A DNA stretch of 22,215 nucleotides, taken from positions 1-22,215 of the forward strand of contig CAZVSU010000044.1 of the NCBI GenBank assembly GCA_964629645.1. Reading direction: 5' to 3'. The stretch comes from JAAKFL01 sp964629645. GTDB taxonomy: Bacteria; Chlamydiota; Chlamydiia; Chlamydiales; SLFE01. The first letter of the stretch is position 1. Each line of letters starts with the position of its first letter. This document shows positions 7,824 through 14,989 of the stretch, one piece after another. A program made the position numbers and the translations under genes. The notes below the pieces were generated by a model. That model was not told the origin of the DNA. It saw only the letters and a program-made list of their open reading frames with translations, and made no database searches.

Positions 7824-8808
7824 GCCTCTGCTTCTGATGGGGGTCTTTTTTGCCCTTGTGGCCTCGCTTTCCTTGGGATTCAAAACGGCGACTACTGTTC
7901 GGCTGCCCTCTTCAAGCGATCTCGTCACGTTCTATTCGACCCAAACCGGAGATCATCTTCAGGAAACCTACCTCAGTGCGATTGAGTCTGCAAAGTCGTC
8001 GATTGAATTGATCACGTTCACCATGCGGGATAAGAGAGTGATCCACGCCTTGAATCAACAAGCAAAAAAAGGGGTTGAGGTGACTGTGATCTACGATAGT
8101 AAAGCAGCGGACAACCTCGACACCCAGCTTGCGTCGCAGGTCGGAAAAGTCAAGCGGGATCCGCGTGGGATCACCCATCAAAAAATACTCATCATTGACC
8201 GGCAGAGTCTTTTTGTGGGTACGGCGAATTTGACCGTGGGTTCCCTTCGCTACTACGACAATCTCGTGAATGGGTTTTGGTCGCCCGAGCTGGCGCAGTG
8301 GGTGGGTGAAAGACTGAAAGGGCTTGATGGCGGCAGCAAGGGCCCTGGAGGGCATAAAACAGTGACACTCGGGGATCAGACTCTCGAGTTTTGGTTTTTG
8401 CCTGACGGACCAAAAGCGCCTGAAAGGGTCAAGCAGCTGATCCGCAGCGCTCAAAAGACCCTTGATATCGCTATGTTCACATGGACGCGGCTCGACTTTG
8501 CCCAAGAGGTGATCGACGCCAAAAACAGAGGGGTCAAAGTTACCGTTGTGATTGATCGCCAATCGAGCACCGGAGCGAGCGCTAAGGTCGTGCAGAAATT
8601 AAAACAAGGGGGAGTCCCGCTTCGTTTTGGCCGGAGCGACGAGCTGATGCACACAAAAACGATGGTTGTGGACGGCGCTCTTCTCGTCAGTGGATCGGCA
8701 AACTGGACAAAATCGGCTTTTAGCCGCAACGATGATTGTTTTTATGTTCTGTCTCCCCTAAAATCAAAAGAGCAAGAAATTCTTCAAACATTTTTCAGCA
8801 AGCTTTGA
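7810..8808 (+). CDS. Phospholipase D superfamily protein, membrane-anchored or exported
   Basis: A 332-residue protein with two complete HKD catalytic motifs, HQKILIID (His123, Lys125, Asp130) followed by GTANLT, and HTKTMVVD (His281, Lys283, Asp288) followed by GSANWT. A single chain therefore forms the usual two-lobed active site that attacks phosphodiesters. Residues 6-23 are a hydrophobic signal or anchor (LLLMGVFFALVASLSLGF), placing the enzyme outside the cytoplasm. The family includes phospholipases, cardiolipin synthases and nucleases. Chlamydiae are known for several such proteins, but the substrate cannot be read from sequence. The start overlaps recD2 by 14 bases, so translation is probably coupled. 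Confidence 0.88.
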   Translation: MNRYKPLLLMGVFFALVASLSLGFKTATTVRLPSSSDLVTFYSTQTGDHLQETYLSAIESAKSSIELITFTMRDKRVIHALNQQAKKGVEVTVIYDSKAADNLDTQLASQVGKVKRDPRGITHQKILIIDRQSLFVGTANLTVGSLRYYDNLVNGFWSPELAQWVGERLKGLDGGSKGPGGHKTVTLGDQTLEFWFLPDGPKAPERVKQLIRSAQKTLDIAMFTWTRLDFAQEVIDAKNRGVKVTVVIDRQSSTGASAKVVQKLKQGGVPLRFGRSDELMHTKTMVVDGALLVSGSANWTKSAFSRNDDCFYVLSPLKSKEQEILQTFFSKL

Positions 8809-8809
8809 T

Positions 8810-9196
8810 ATGAATGATTTGGTTTTATTTCCCTTTTACTACACCCTCCCTGCCAATACCGAGTTTGAAATCATCGATTCCGAAATTATTGAAAACGAGC
8901 TTTGCCTATTGCTTAAATTCGAGCGTTCGTCTGTGAGTTCTTCCCGTTGTCTCACACATCGCCGAGAGATCTGGATACCTCAAAAGTATGCCTCTTTGGT
9001 CAAATCTGTTTCCCATTTCGCCTTGAAAAATATACCGACTGAAGTTCATGTCGACGAAAGAATCACAGGAATTCGTTATCTCGCATGTGTAGATGACTTC
9101 GCTTCACTAAAGACTGAGCTCCTCGAAGACAGCAGTTTAACAGATCCCATCCGCGTGCCGCTTCCGCACATGGACAATAAAAAGGGGGCTCCATGA
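8810..9196 (+). CDS. Unrecognised 128-residue protein between the PLD gene and dapB
   Basis: The ATG at 8810 follows the PLD stop after one base, and the gene ends in a four-base ATGA overlap with dapB, so it is firmly embedded in the operon. No motif, signal peptide or membrane segment is seen. The protein is mixed alpha/beta in appearance, with many acidic residues and three cysteines (residues 32, 47 and 92). Coding character and packing support a real gene. I do not recognise the function, and linkage to DapB or the PLD protein is only positional. Confidence 0.8.
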   Translation: MNDLVLFPFYYTLPANTEFEIIDSEIIENELCLLLKFERSSVSSSRCLTHRREIWIPQKYASLVKSVSHFALKNIPTEVHVDERITGIRYLACVDDFASLKTELLEDSSLTDPIRVPLPHMDNKKGAP

Positions 9197-9861
9197 AAAT
9201 CGCCTTATTTGGATACGGAAAAATGGGGAAAGAGGTCGAGCGAATGGCTCCGGCCCGTCGTCATGAGCTGTCGGGTCTTCAAGAGGCTGATGTCGCGATT
9301 GATTTTTCCCATCCCGAAGCTGTTTTGACGAACGCGAGACAAGCCGTCGATGCGGGCGTGCCGCTTGTGATCGGAACCACAGGCTGGGAAAAAGACTTCG
9401 AGGCCGTCAAGGTAGTGTTCACTTCATCAGAATGCGGGTGCGTCTACGGACCTAATTTTTCGCTTGGCGTGCACATTTTTTCACAGATTCTCGCCAAGGC
9501 CGCCTCGCTTGTCGCTCTTTACGATCTTTACGATGTGGCCGGCCTGGAAGTGCACCACAATCAGAAAGTGGACAGCCCTTCAGGAACTGCAAAAAACTTA
9601 ACAAAGATTGTGCAGCATGAAATGCCGGAGAAAGCCGGTCATCTTGCATTCAGCAGCGTTCGTGTAGGAGATGTATCGGGGACCCACACGGTGATCTTCG
9701 ACTCTGCTGTTGATACGATCACCCTGACGCATGCTGCTAAAAACAGAAGCGGTTTTGCTCTAGGAGCCATTTTCGCGGCAGAGCTCATCCATGAGTCATC
9801 AGGTTTTTGGTCTTTTGAGGATTTGATCAAGGAGAGAGAGTGTTCCTTTGTATCAGGATAA
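9193..9861 (+). CDS. dapB: 4-Hydroxy-tetrahydrodipicolinate reductase, short form
   Basis: DapB reduces the dihydropicolinate-level intermediate with NAD(P)H on the way to diaminopimelate and lysine. In Chlamydiae this feeds meso-diaminopimelate into peptidoglycan. The N-terminal dinucleotide motif is GYGKMG (7-12). AIDFSHPEAV and GTTGW (61-65) follow, then the signature EVHHNQKVDSPSGTA (119-133) with catalytic His121/His122 and Lys125. GTHTVIF and the C-terminal GALFA-like helix complete it. At 222 residues it is short for the family (commonly ~240-270). The missing part is the loop region between the first beta strands (only RRHELSGLQEAD links them), as in other compact DapBs. A strong AAGGGGG site precedes the ATG. 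The 3' end overlaps mnmM on the other strand by 35 bases. Confidence 0.92.
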   Translation: MKIALFGYGKMGKEVERMAPARRHELSGLQEADVAIDFSHPEAVLTNARQAVDAGVPLVIGTTGWEKDFEAVKVVFTSSECGCVYGPNFSLGVHIFSQILAKAASLVALYDLYDVAGLEVHHNQKVDSPSGTAKNLTKIVQHEMPEKAGHLAFSSVRVGDVSGTHTVIFDSAVDTITLTHAAKNRSGFALGAIFAAELIHESSGFWSFEDLIKERECSFVSG

Positions 9862-10402
9862 GGCTCGGTGACTTTTTGCGGTTCAAGAACTGAAAATGAG
9901 TGCTGTTCCATTCTGACGGCGCCAAACCTTTGACCATCTCCACACACGCTTTTTCCTCTTCAGCTCCCTCGCCGTGACCGGGGTAACAAGTGATGGAGAT
10001 AATCCCTCCTCTTTTGAGTAGCTTGAGCCCTTGTTTTACGCTGTCGAGCGTTGTTGTCGCTTTCGTTGTCTCGGTTTTATCCGACCCGGGCAGATATCCG
10101 AGATTGTAGACAATTAAATCGACCGTCTCCTCCTTGAGCTCCTCCGGGAACGACGAGTGGCATCCGAGGTGGTAAGAGACCGAGCATGCCGCCGATTCCA
10201 GCCGAGAGCGCGTTGCGGCGATTGCCTCGGCTTTAACATCGAGGCAGTAGAGTTTTTGAGGGTTGATCTCGGATAAAATTTGCGCGTCGTAGCCATTGCC
10301 GCAGGTCGCGTCGATGACAACGGCGTCGGGATGCAGGGCCGCTTTCCACAACTGATGGGCAAGATCGAGATGGGACTGAAAGAGGGTAAAGTGGCGGTTC
10401 AT
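9827..10402 (-). CDS. mnmM: MnmM/YtqB-type SAM-dependent methyltransferase
   Basis: A 191-residue class I methyltransferase of the family once called 'putative rRNA methylase' (YtqB), now known to methylate the nm5 group of wobble uridine in tRNA. The SAM motif is DATCGNGYDA (31-40). The family-specific NLGYLPGSDK (100-109), followed by ETTKATTTLDS, and the SITCYPGHGEGAEE segment are diagnostic. The second ATG (10402) is chosen over the ATG at 10414. Neither has a Shine-Dalgarno sequence, but TATGAT (minus strand, 10415-10410) lies seven bases before 10402 with TGGAAA 17 bases further up, suggesting a leaderless start there. It converges with dapB and is divergent from the barrel-type protein gene. 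Confidence 0.82.
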   Translation of the reverse strand: MNRHFTLFQSHLDLAHQLWKAALHPDAVVIDATCGNGYDAQILSEINPQKLYCLDVKAEAIAATRSRLESAACSVSYHLGCHSSFPEELKEETVDLIVYNLGYLPGSDKTETTKATTTLDSVKQGLKLLKRGGIISITCYPGHGEGAEEEKACVEMVKGLAPSEWNSTHFQFLNRKKSPSLILIQRNTLSP

Positions 10403-10427
10403 GGTCAGTATCATACCATAGGGACGT

Positions 10428-10455
10428 TTGTCTTTCCATTTTTCAAGATTATAGT
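10428..10455 (+). promoter_or_regulatory. Putative promoter of the 10482 exported protein gene
   Basis: TTGTCT (10428-10433), a 16-base spacer and TATAGT (10450-10455) are followed by a strong GGAGG ribosome site (10471-10475) six bases before ATG 10482. The possible -35 of the divergent mnmM gene (10433-10438) overlaps it, so the two genes may compete for polymerase. Confidence 0.5.
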
Positions 10456-10481
10456 ATATGGTCTAACCTTGGAGGTTTTAA

Positions 10482-11222
10482 ATGGTCAGAACGCTATTTT
10501 CTCTTTTTTCTTTATCTCTCGCCGCATTAGGCGCTCTACCTGAAATCAAACCATGCGGGCGTGTCGACGTCGGGCCTGTTTACGTTCAGGTGCAAGTTTT
10601 GGAGGATGGATCGAAAATGCAAGAGATCAACCTCTTCGGCGGAAGAGTGGACGCCTCTATTCTCCCCTTCAAAGACAGCGGCTTTGCCATCAAGCCGACG
10701 GCGACAGCATCCCGCGGCGACGGGGAGTTTTACACTTATGGGGTAGGACTTGGGTATTATATTCCCTTTTTTAAGTGCTGCTACTTTGTGCCCGTCGCCG
10801 GGCTCGGCTGGACCAACTTAAGCACGACCGTCGACCTGACATTTCCAACCGGACTCCAGCCCCCCTTTCCTGGAGAGGTTTTGGTGCGCGATATCGACGA
10901 ACGATTTAGATCAGACAGCCGCTATTTAGGCTTTGAGCTTATGTGCCAGTTCAGAGAGTCGATTTACACAACGTTTATTTATCAATACGCTTGGGCTGAC
11001 GGCGACACGAGACTGCGGGACGATTTTTTTCCCGGCGGAGAAGTGGTCTCGAAGGGGAAAACAAGCGGAGCCAACTTTGCCGTCTCCATTGACTACTATT
11101 TCACAAAATGTTTTTCCACTTCGATTGCAGCTGGAGTGAATAACAGCCTCGATGAAAACCGCTTTGGCATCCGCGCCTACGGCGTCAAGCTTTCTGTCGG
11201 CTATTACTTTGGCGGATCATAG
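10482..11222 (+). CDS. Exported outer-membrane beta-barrel-type protein
   Basis: The 246-residue protein starts with a signal peptide (MVRTLFSLFSLSLAALGALP). The rest consists of alternating short amphipathic strands rich in Gly and aromatic residues, such as TYGVGLGYYIPFF, YLGFELMCQF and VKLSVGYYF near the C-terminus. That is the texture of a small outer-membrane barrel. Several cysteines occur (e.g. KCCYF, MCQF), compatible with the disulfide-linked envelope of Chlamydiae. No specific family is recognised, and porin, adhesin and structural roles remain open. GGAGG precedes the start. The last six bases overlap recF on the opposite strand. Confidence 0.75.
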   Translation: MVRTLFSLFSLSLAALGALPEIKPCGRVDVGPVYVQVQVLEDGSKMQEINLFGGRVDASILPFKDSGFAIKPTATASRGDGEFYTYGVGLGYYIPFFKCCYFVPVAGLGWTNLSTTVDLTFPTGLQPPFPGEVLVRDIDERFRSDSRYLGFELMCQFRESIYTTFIYQYAWADGDTRLRDDFFPGGEVVSKGKTSGANFAVSIDYYFTKCFSTSIAAGVNNSLDENRFGIRAYGVKLSVGYYFGGS

Positions 11223-12245
11223 AGGAAAGTCGACAGAATCGACCTCCGGGATTTCAAGCGGCTCAACGGAGGTGATGAACACCTGAGAAAAGCCGGGGAG
11301 AAGGGCGCAAAACTGTTCCCTTCGAGTGCGGTCTAAGCTGATACCGAAGTCATCGATCAGGAGGAGGGGGGGCTGTCCGGTCCACTCTTTCAAGAGGTGC
11401 CAAGAGCCCAGTCTGAGTGCCGTGGCACATGTTCGTTTCTGCCCTTCACTTCCGTAAGAGCGCGCTTCGTGGTCGTCGATATGTACTTTGAGATCATCGC
11501 GGTGAGGTCCTGAGAGGCTATAGCCCAGTTTTGCCTCTCTCTTTCTGTTTTCTCTGTAAGCGTCGAGCAAGTTGTCAAGGGTGTGGTGGTCATAAGTGAG
11601 GCGCATGTCTCCCACTGAGTTGCTCAGCGCGCGGTGAAGGCCTTGGGTTAGGGGCTGTAGAGATGAGATGATCGTCTTGCGCTGTCTTCCAATGTAACAG
11701 CCTGAGCGGGCCATTTCCTGTTCCCAGGGGTCGATCCCGACAAAATTTCCTTTTTTAAGAAGGATGTTGCGCTGCCGCATGGCCTTTTGGTAGCGGGTGA
11801 GGTGGTGGAGATAGAGGGGGTCGCACTGTGCGATTTGCAGGTCGAGAAAACGGCGCCTTGAGTCAGGAGTTCCTTTGATCACATCGTCATCGGGGGTCAA
11901 GGTCGTAATGGGCAAAAGGCCGATCAGTGATGAGAGCGAAGGGTAAGGCGTTTGGTTGTGGCGGATCTTTTTTTCGTTTTGGCTGATGGTCACAGAGACT
12001 TTTTGGCAGACGCCCGATGCCTCGAACACCATTTCCGCGTGGAAGCCCTCAGCTCCTGTTTGAATAAGCTCACTTAAGCGGGATGTCCGGAATGAGCGTC
12101 CCAAGGTCAGAAGAGAGATGGCTTCGAGAATGGAGGTTTTCCCTTTTGCATTGGCGCCGTGGATGACGTTGACTCTTGGTCCGAAATCAAAGGACGACTC
12201 TTTAGCGTTGCGGAAGCGGCGGATCGAGAGTCTTTGGATGCCCAT
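11217..12245 (-). CDS. recF: DNA replication and repair protein RecF
   Basis: RecF is an SMC-like ATPase that, with RecO and RecR, loads RecA at gapped or stalled replication sites. The 342-residue protein has Walker A GANAKGKTS (30-38, Lys36), the family signature SGPHRDDL, the ABC-type signature YGSEGQKRT, and Walker B PLLLIDDFGISLD, where an acidic pair is retained. Length is normal (~350-370). It follows dnaN on the same strand after three bases, so the two are co-transcribed. This dnaN-recF pairing is common in bacteria. The gene converges on and overlaps the exported protein gene by six bases. Confidence 0.95.
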   Translation of the reverse strand: MGIQRLSIRRFRNAKESSFDFGPRVNVIHGANAKGKTSILEAISLLTLGRSFRTSRLSELIQTGAEGFHAEMVFEASGVCQKVSVTISQNEKKIRHNQTPYPSLSSLIGLLPITTLTPDDDVIKGTPDSRRRFLDLQIAQCDPLYLHHLTRYQKAMRQRNILLKKGNFVGIDPWEQEMARSGCYIGRQRKTIISSLQPLTQGLHRALSNSVGDMRLTYDHHTLDNLLDAYRENRKREAKLGYSLSGPHRDDLKVHIDDHEARSYGSEGQKRTCATALRLGSWHLLKEWTGQPPLLLIDDFGISLDRTRREQFCALLPGFSQVFITSVEPLEIPEVDSVDFPL

Positions 12246-12248
12246 AGC

Positions 12249-13370
12249 TTAAGAGGATGAGTCCAGCCGCATCGGCATGATCAGGCAAAGAGAGTTTTCG
12301 GATTCGCGACTGGTCTCTTCTTTGATCACAACAGGGTTGAACGGATCGATCATCCCGAGGTCTAGGGTTTCTTGATTTGTGTGACGCAGCACATCGAGGA
12401 AGTAGTGGGGATTGAAGGCAATATCCATCTTGTCGCCTTGATAGTTGACCGGCATGCTGACTTGCCCCTCTCCGATATCGCTTGTGTTGGCCGACAGTTT
12501 AAGCTCTCCATTTGTGAAGGAGAAACGAACAGACTGGTTGCTATCCGATGTGAAAAGGGAGACCTGTTTTAACAGAGTGATGAGCTCTTCGCGATGCAAA
12601 CAAAGATGTGTTTCGAGCGACTCGGGGATAATGCGGTTGATATCGGGATAAGTGCCGCTTAGGAGTTTTGTGATCAAGATCGACTGATTCGCTTCGACGG
12701 CAATTTTGTCGGGCATTAAATAAAAGGTCGCGTCCTCATCGTCGTTGTTTAAACTTTTGACGATTTCTTCAACTGCTTTGAGCGGAATGATGTATTCCCC
12801 TTTCCAGGAAGCCTCGACCGGCAGGGCTATTTCGTTTTTTGCGAGCCGTTTTCCATCCGTCCCGATGAAAGTTCCTTTTCCGTTTTCAATTTTTAGGAAG
12901 ACTCCCGTCAGGACATAACGGTTGTCTTCACGGGAAACAGCAAAAGAGGTGCGGAAAAACATCTCTTTAAGCGCGGACTGCGAGAGATTAAACTGGGTCG
13001 TTTCGGCGAACTCGGGAAGAGAGGGGAACTCACTTTTATCCATGCCGCGGAGTTTGAAGTGAGACGAGCCGGCGACAAGCTCGGTAATATGGTGTTCGTT
13101 TGTCGAGATCTCGATATGGGGGGTTGTCAGCTCTCTTGTGAGCTGAGCGAGATGACGGGCCGGCAACGTGGTTGCGCCCTCCTCAAGAATTTTGGCCTCG
13201 GTGTAGCAGCGGATGCCGACAGTAAGGTCGGTCGCCGTGAGGGTGAGGCACCCTTCTGAAGCTTCAAGGAGGACGTTGGCCAGGATAGGGACCGTTGGCT
13301 TTTGAGGGACGACATTTTGAATTTTGGCCAAAAGTTTTTTTAATTCTGGAAGCGAGACGACAAACTTCAT
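12249..13370 (-). CDS. dnaN: DNA polymerase III beta subunit (sliding clamp)
   Basis: A 373-residue clamp that encircles DNA and tethers polymerase III and repair enzymes. The N-terminus (MKFVVSLPELKKLL, then PTVPILANVLLEA and TATDLTVGIR) and the C-terminal MPMRL (just before the end) are diagnostic. The length fits three ~120-residue clamp domains. AAGG lies about nine bases before the ATG. It is first in a dnaN-recF operon and divergent from smpB. dnaA is not adjacent in the window, in contrast to the classical dnaA-dnaN-recF order. Confidence 0.95.
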   Translation of the reverse strand: MKFVVSLPELKKLLAKIQNVVPQKPTVPILANVLLEASEGCLTLTATDLTVGIRCYTEAKILEEGATTLPARHLAQLTRELTTPHIEISTNEHHITELVAGSSHFKLRGMDKSEFPSLPEFAETTQFNLSQSALKEMFFRTSFAVSREDNRYVLTGVFLKIENGKGTFIGTDGKRLAKNEIALPVEASWKGEYIIPLKAVEEIVKSLNNDDEDATFYLMPDKIAVEANQSILITKLLSGTYPDINRIIPESLETHLCLHREELITLLKQVSLFTSDSNQSVRFSFTNGELKLSANTSDIGEGQVSMPVNYQGDKMDIAFNPHYFLDVLRHTNQETLDLGMIDPFNPVVIKEETSRESENSLCLIMPMRLDSSS

Positions 13371-13401
13371 GGGGGAACCTTTCGTTATCTTGTAAGGGAT
13401 A

Positions 13402-13431
13402 AAGATAAAAGAGGGCGTCGTCGCCTGTCAA
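13402..13431 (-). promoter_or_regulatory. Promoter of dnaN-recF
   Basis: On the minus strand a perfect TTGACA (13431-13426) is followed after 18 bases by TATCTT (13407-13402), about 30 bases before the dnaN start. The -35 is excellent and the -10 is a 4/6 match. Confidence 0.55.
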
Positions 13432-13479
13432 CAAAAATCCTCGTAAGAAACTCGTGACAATTGCTAAAATAGATCTGTT

Positions 13480-13938
13480 ATGAGTCAAAAAAAAAATGAG
13501 TTAGTCTCCAACCGCCGCGCCTTCCACGATTACGAAATACTCGAATCGTTTGAGGCGGGGATTGTGCTGAAAGGAACTGAGATCAAGTCGCTGAGATCGG
13601 GGGGCGGCGGCCTTCAGGAGGCCTACGTTAAAGTGCTGCACGGCGAATTGTGGTTGATCGGCTGCCAAATTGCTCATTATAAATTCGGCAATATTCAAAA
13701 TCATGAGGAAAAGCGGGAACGCAAACTACTCATGCATAAAAAAGAGATCGATCGGCTCAAGAAGGCGCAGCAGGAAAAGGGTTTGACTCTCATTCCGCTC
13801 GGCCTCTACCTTAAACAAGGGCGGGCAAAAGTTAAAATCGGCATCGGAAAAGGAAAAAAAGCGCATGATAAGAGAGCGTCGATTAAAGAGCGGGATGCCA
13901 AAAGAGCCATCGACCGCGCCCTCAAAGATCGCTCATGA
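13480..13938 (+). CDS. smpB: SsrA-binding protein SmpB
   Basis: SmpB escorts tmRNA to stalled ribosomes for trans-translation. The 152-residue protein has the standard features: NRRAFHDYEILESFEAGIVL near the N-terminus, GTEIKSLRSG, HEEKRERKLLMHKKEI, LIPLGLYLKQGRAKV and the basic C-terminal tail (KKAHDKRASIKERDAKR) that mimics the codon-anticodon helix. No Shine-Dalgarno sequence precedes the ATG. A TAAAAT box at 13465-13470 lies nine bases upstream, so the leader may be only a few bases long. rlmH follows with a four-base overlap. The ssrA gene itself is not in the window. Confidence 0.95.
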   Translation: MSQKKNELVSNRRAFHDYEILESFEAGIVLKGTEIKSLRSGGGGLQEAYVKVLHGELWLIGCQIAHYKFGNIQNHEEKRERKLLMHKKEIDRLKKAQQEKGLTLIPLGLYLKQGRAKVKIGIGKGKKAHDKRASIKERDAKRAIDRALKDRS

Positions 13939-14357
13939 TCCACATTCGCATCCATTCTGTTGGAAAAACTAAGGAAGCCTGGCTCGAACAGGCCCTGCAC
14001 GAGTATTTGCAAAGGCTGACAAAGGTCGCTCGGATCACCTTTATTTTCGCAAAAAACGACGAGGCGCTGTTGCTCAATTTAGACAAAGAGCGGCTTGTGA
14101 TTGGGTTAGATCCATTAGGGAGTCAGTACGACAGTGTCGCCTTTTCCCGGTTTTTGGAAAAAGAAATCGAAAAATCAGGGGGAAGGGTCGCTTTTGTGAT
14201 TGGAGGCGCCGAGGGGCTCCCGAGAGCACTTAAGTCAAAGATTCCGCTTGTCAGTCTGTCGCAAATGACGTTTACCCATCAAGTCACGAGATTGATCCTC
14301 GTCGAACAGCTCTACCGCGCTTTTTCACTGCTTCAAGGACTCCCTTACCACAAGTGA
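13935..14357 (+). CDS. rlmH: 23S rRNA (pseudouridine-1915) N3-methyltransferase
   Basis: RlmH is a SPOUT-fold methyltransferase that methylates pseudouridine 1915 in helix 69 on assembled ribosomes. The 140-residue protein has the knot motifs FVIGGAEGLP and, at the C-terminus, THQVTRLILVEQLYRAF followed by GLPYHK, which is nearly invariant in the family. The length is somewhat below the usual ~155. It starts at an ATGA overlap with smpB, so the two ribosome-linked genes are coupled. Its last 33 bases overlap the convergent membrane protein gene. Confidence 0.93.
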   Translation: MIHIRIHSVGKTKEAWLEQALHEYLQRLTKVARITFIFAKNDEALLLNLDKERLVIGLDPLGSQYDSVAFSRFLEKEIEKSGGRVAFVIGGAEGLPRALKSKIPLVSLSQMTFTHQVTRLILVEQLYRAFSLLQGLPYHK

Positions 14358-14825
14358 GTGTTTAAAAAATAAACTCGATCCCTTCATCATCCCGAATCCG
14401 ATGCTGAGATAGCAGGCGGCCCTTAAGTCTTCAGGCGTACCCGAATGTCTCAAAAAAAAGCCCAGAGCAACCATTGAGAGGATCAACAGATAATACCGAA
14501 GAGGGTAAATTTTCGTGATGGGAGAGGGATTGGGAAGAGACATAATCCTATCGATCCCGCGGCGCACCGATCGAGAAAGGACATACCGACATTTGAGCAG
14601 TCCGGTCGTGAGACAGCCAAGAACGATCAACACGGCCACATGGTCTCTCCCGCCGGCAATAGGGGCAAGCGTTTCGAGCAGCGGGTGTGTGTAGGGAACA
14701 AACGGCTCAGGAGCCGGGATGGAACTGATCAGAAGTCGAGCGCCGTACTGCAATAAATAAAGGCTCGTAAAAAGCCAAAGACATCCTGCCGCGATGAGTA
14801 ATTTAGGACGAGTTAGCGGGATCAT
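14325..14825 (-). CDS. Unrecognised four-helix membrane protein
   Basis: The 166-residue protein has four hydrophobic segments at roughly residues 8-30, 60-78, 108-126 and 134-152. They are separated by basic cytoplasmic-type loops (KCRYVLSRSVRRGIDR). Two similar pieces, GLLKCRYVLSRS after helix 2 and GMMKGSSLFFKHS at the end of helix 4, hint at an internal twofold repeat. No family is recognised. It has no Shine-Dalgarno sequence, and a promoter-like pair ends six bases before the ATG. It converges with rlmH, sharing 33 bases. Confidence concerns gene reality, not function. Confidence 0.75.
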   Translation of the reverse strand: MIPLTRPKLLIAAGCLWLFTSLYLLQYGARLLISSIPAPEPFVPYTHPLLETLAPIAGGRDHVAVLIVLGCLTTGLLKCRYVLSRSVRRGIDRIMSLPNPSPITKIYPLRYYLLILSMVALGFFLRHSGTPEDLRAACYLSIGFGMMKGSSLFFKHSLVVRESLKQ

Positions 14826-14831
14826 AGGACC

Positions 14832-14860
14832 ATTGTATCGATTCGGTGATTGAGTGTCGA
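14832..14860 (-). promoter_or_regulatory. Promoter of the four-helix membrane protein gene
   Basis: On the minus strand TCGACA (14860-14855), a 17-base spacer and TACAAT (14837-14832) match the vegetative consensus at five of six bases each. Predicted initiation (~14825) coincides with the start ATG, implying a leaderless or nearly leaderless message. Confidence 0.5.
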
Positions 14861-14989
14861 CATTAATTCTTTAGTTCTCTACCATGACAACAAAATATAG
14901 GCCCTTTAAAATCAAAGCTGCGTTTTTGATTCCATTGGGCCGCCCCGAGAGGGTGACTCCTGTTTCAACATCAAAAGCAAGGTTAGCTT

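Noticed and set aside
7912..8562. Long minus-strand open frame (216 residues) inside the PLD gene
   Set aside because: It lies wholly antisense to a gene with two intact catalytic motifs. Its translation has no recognisable domain and is His/Arg/Pro-rich as expected of a shadow frame.
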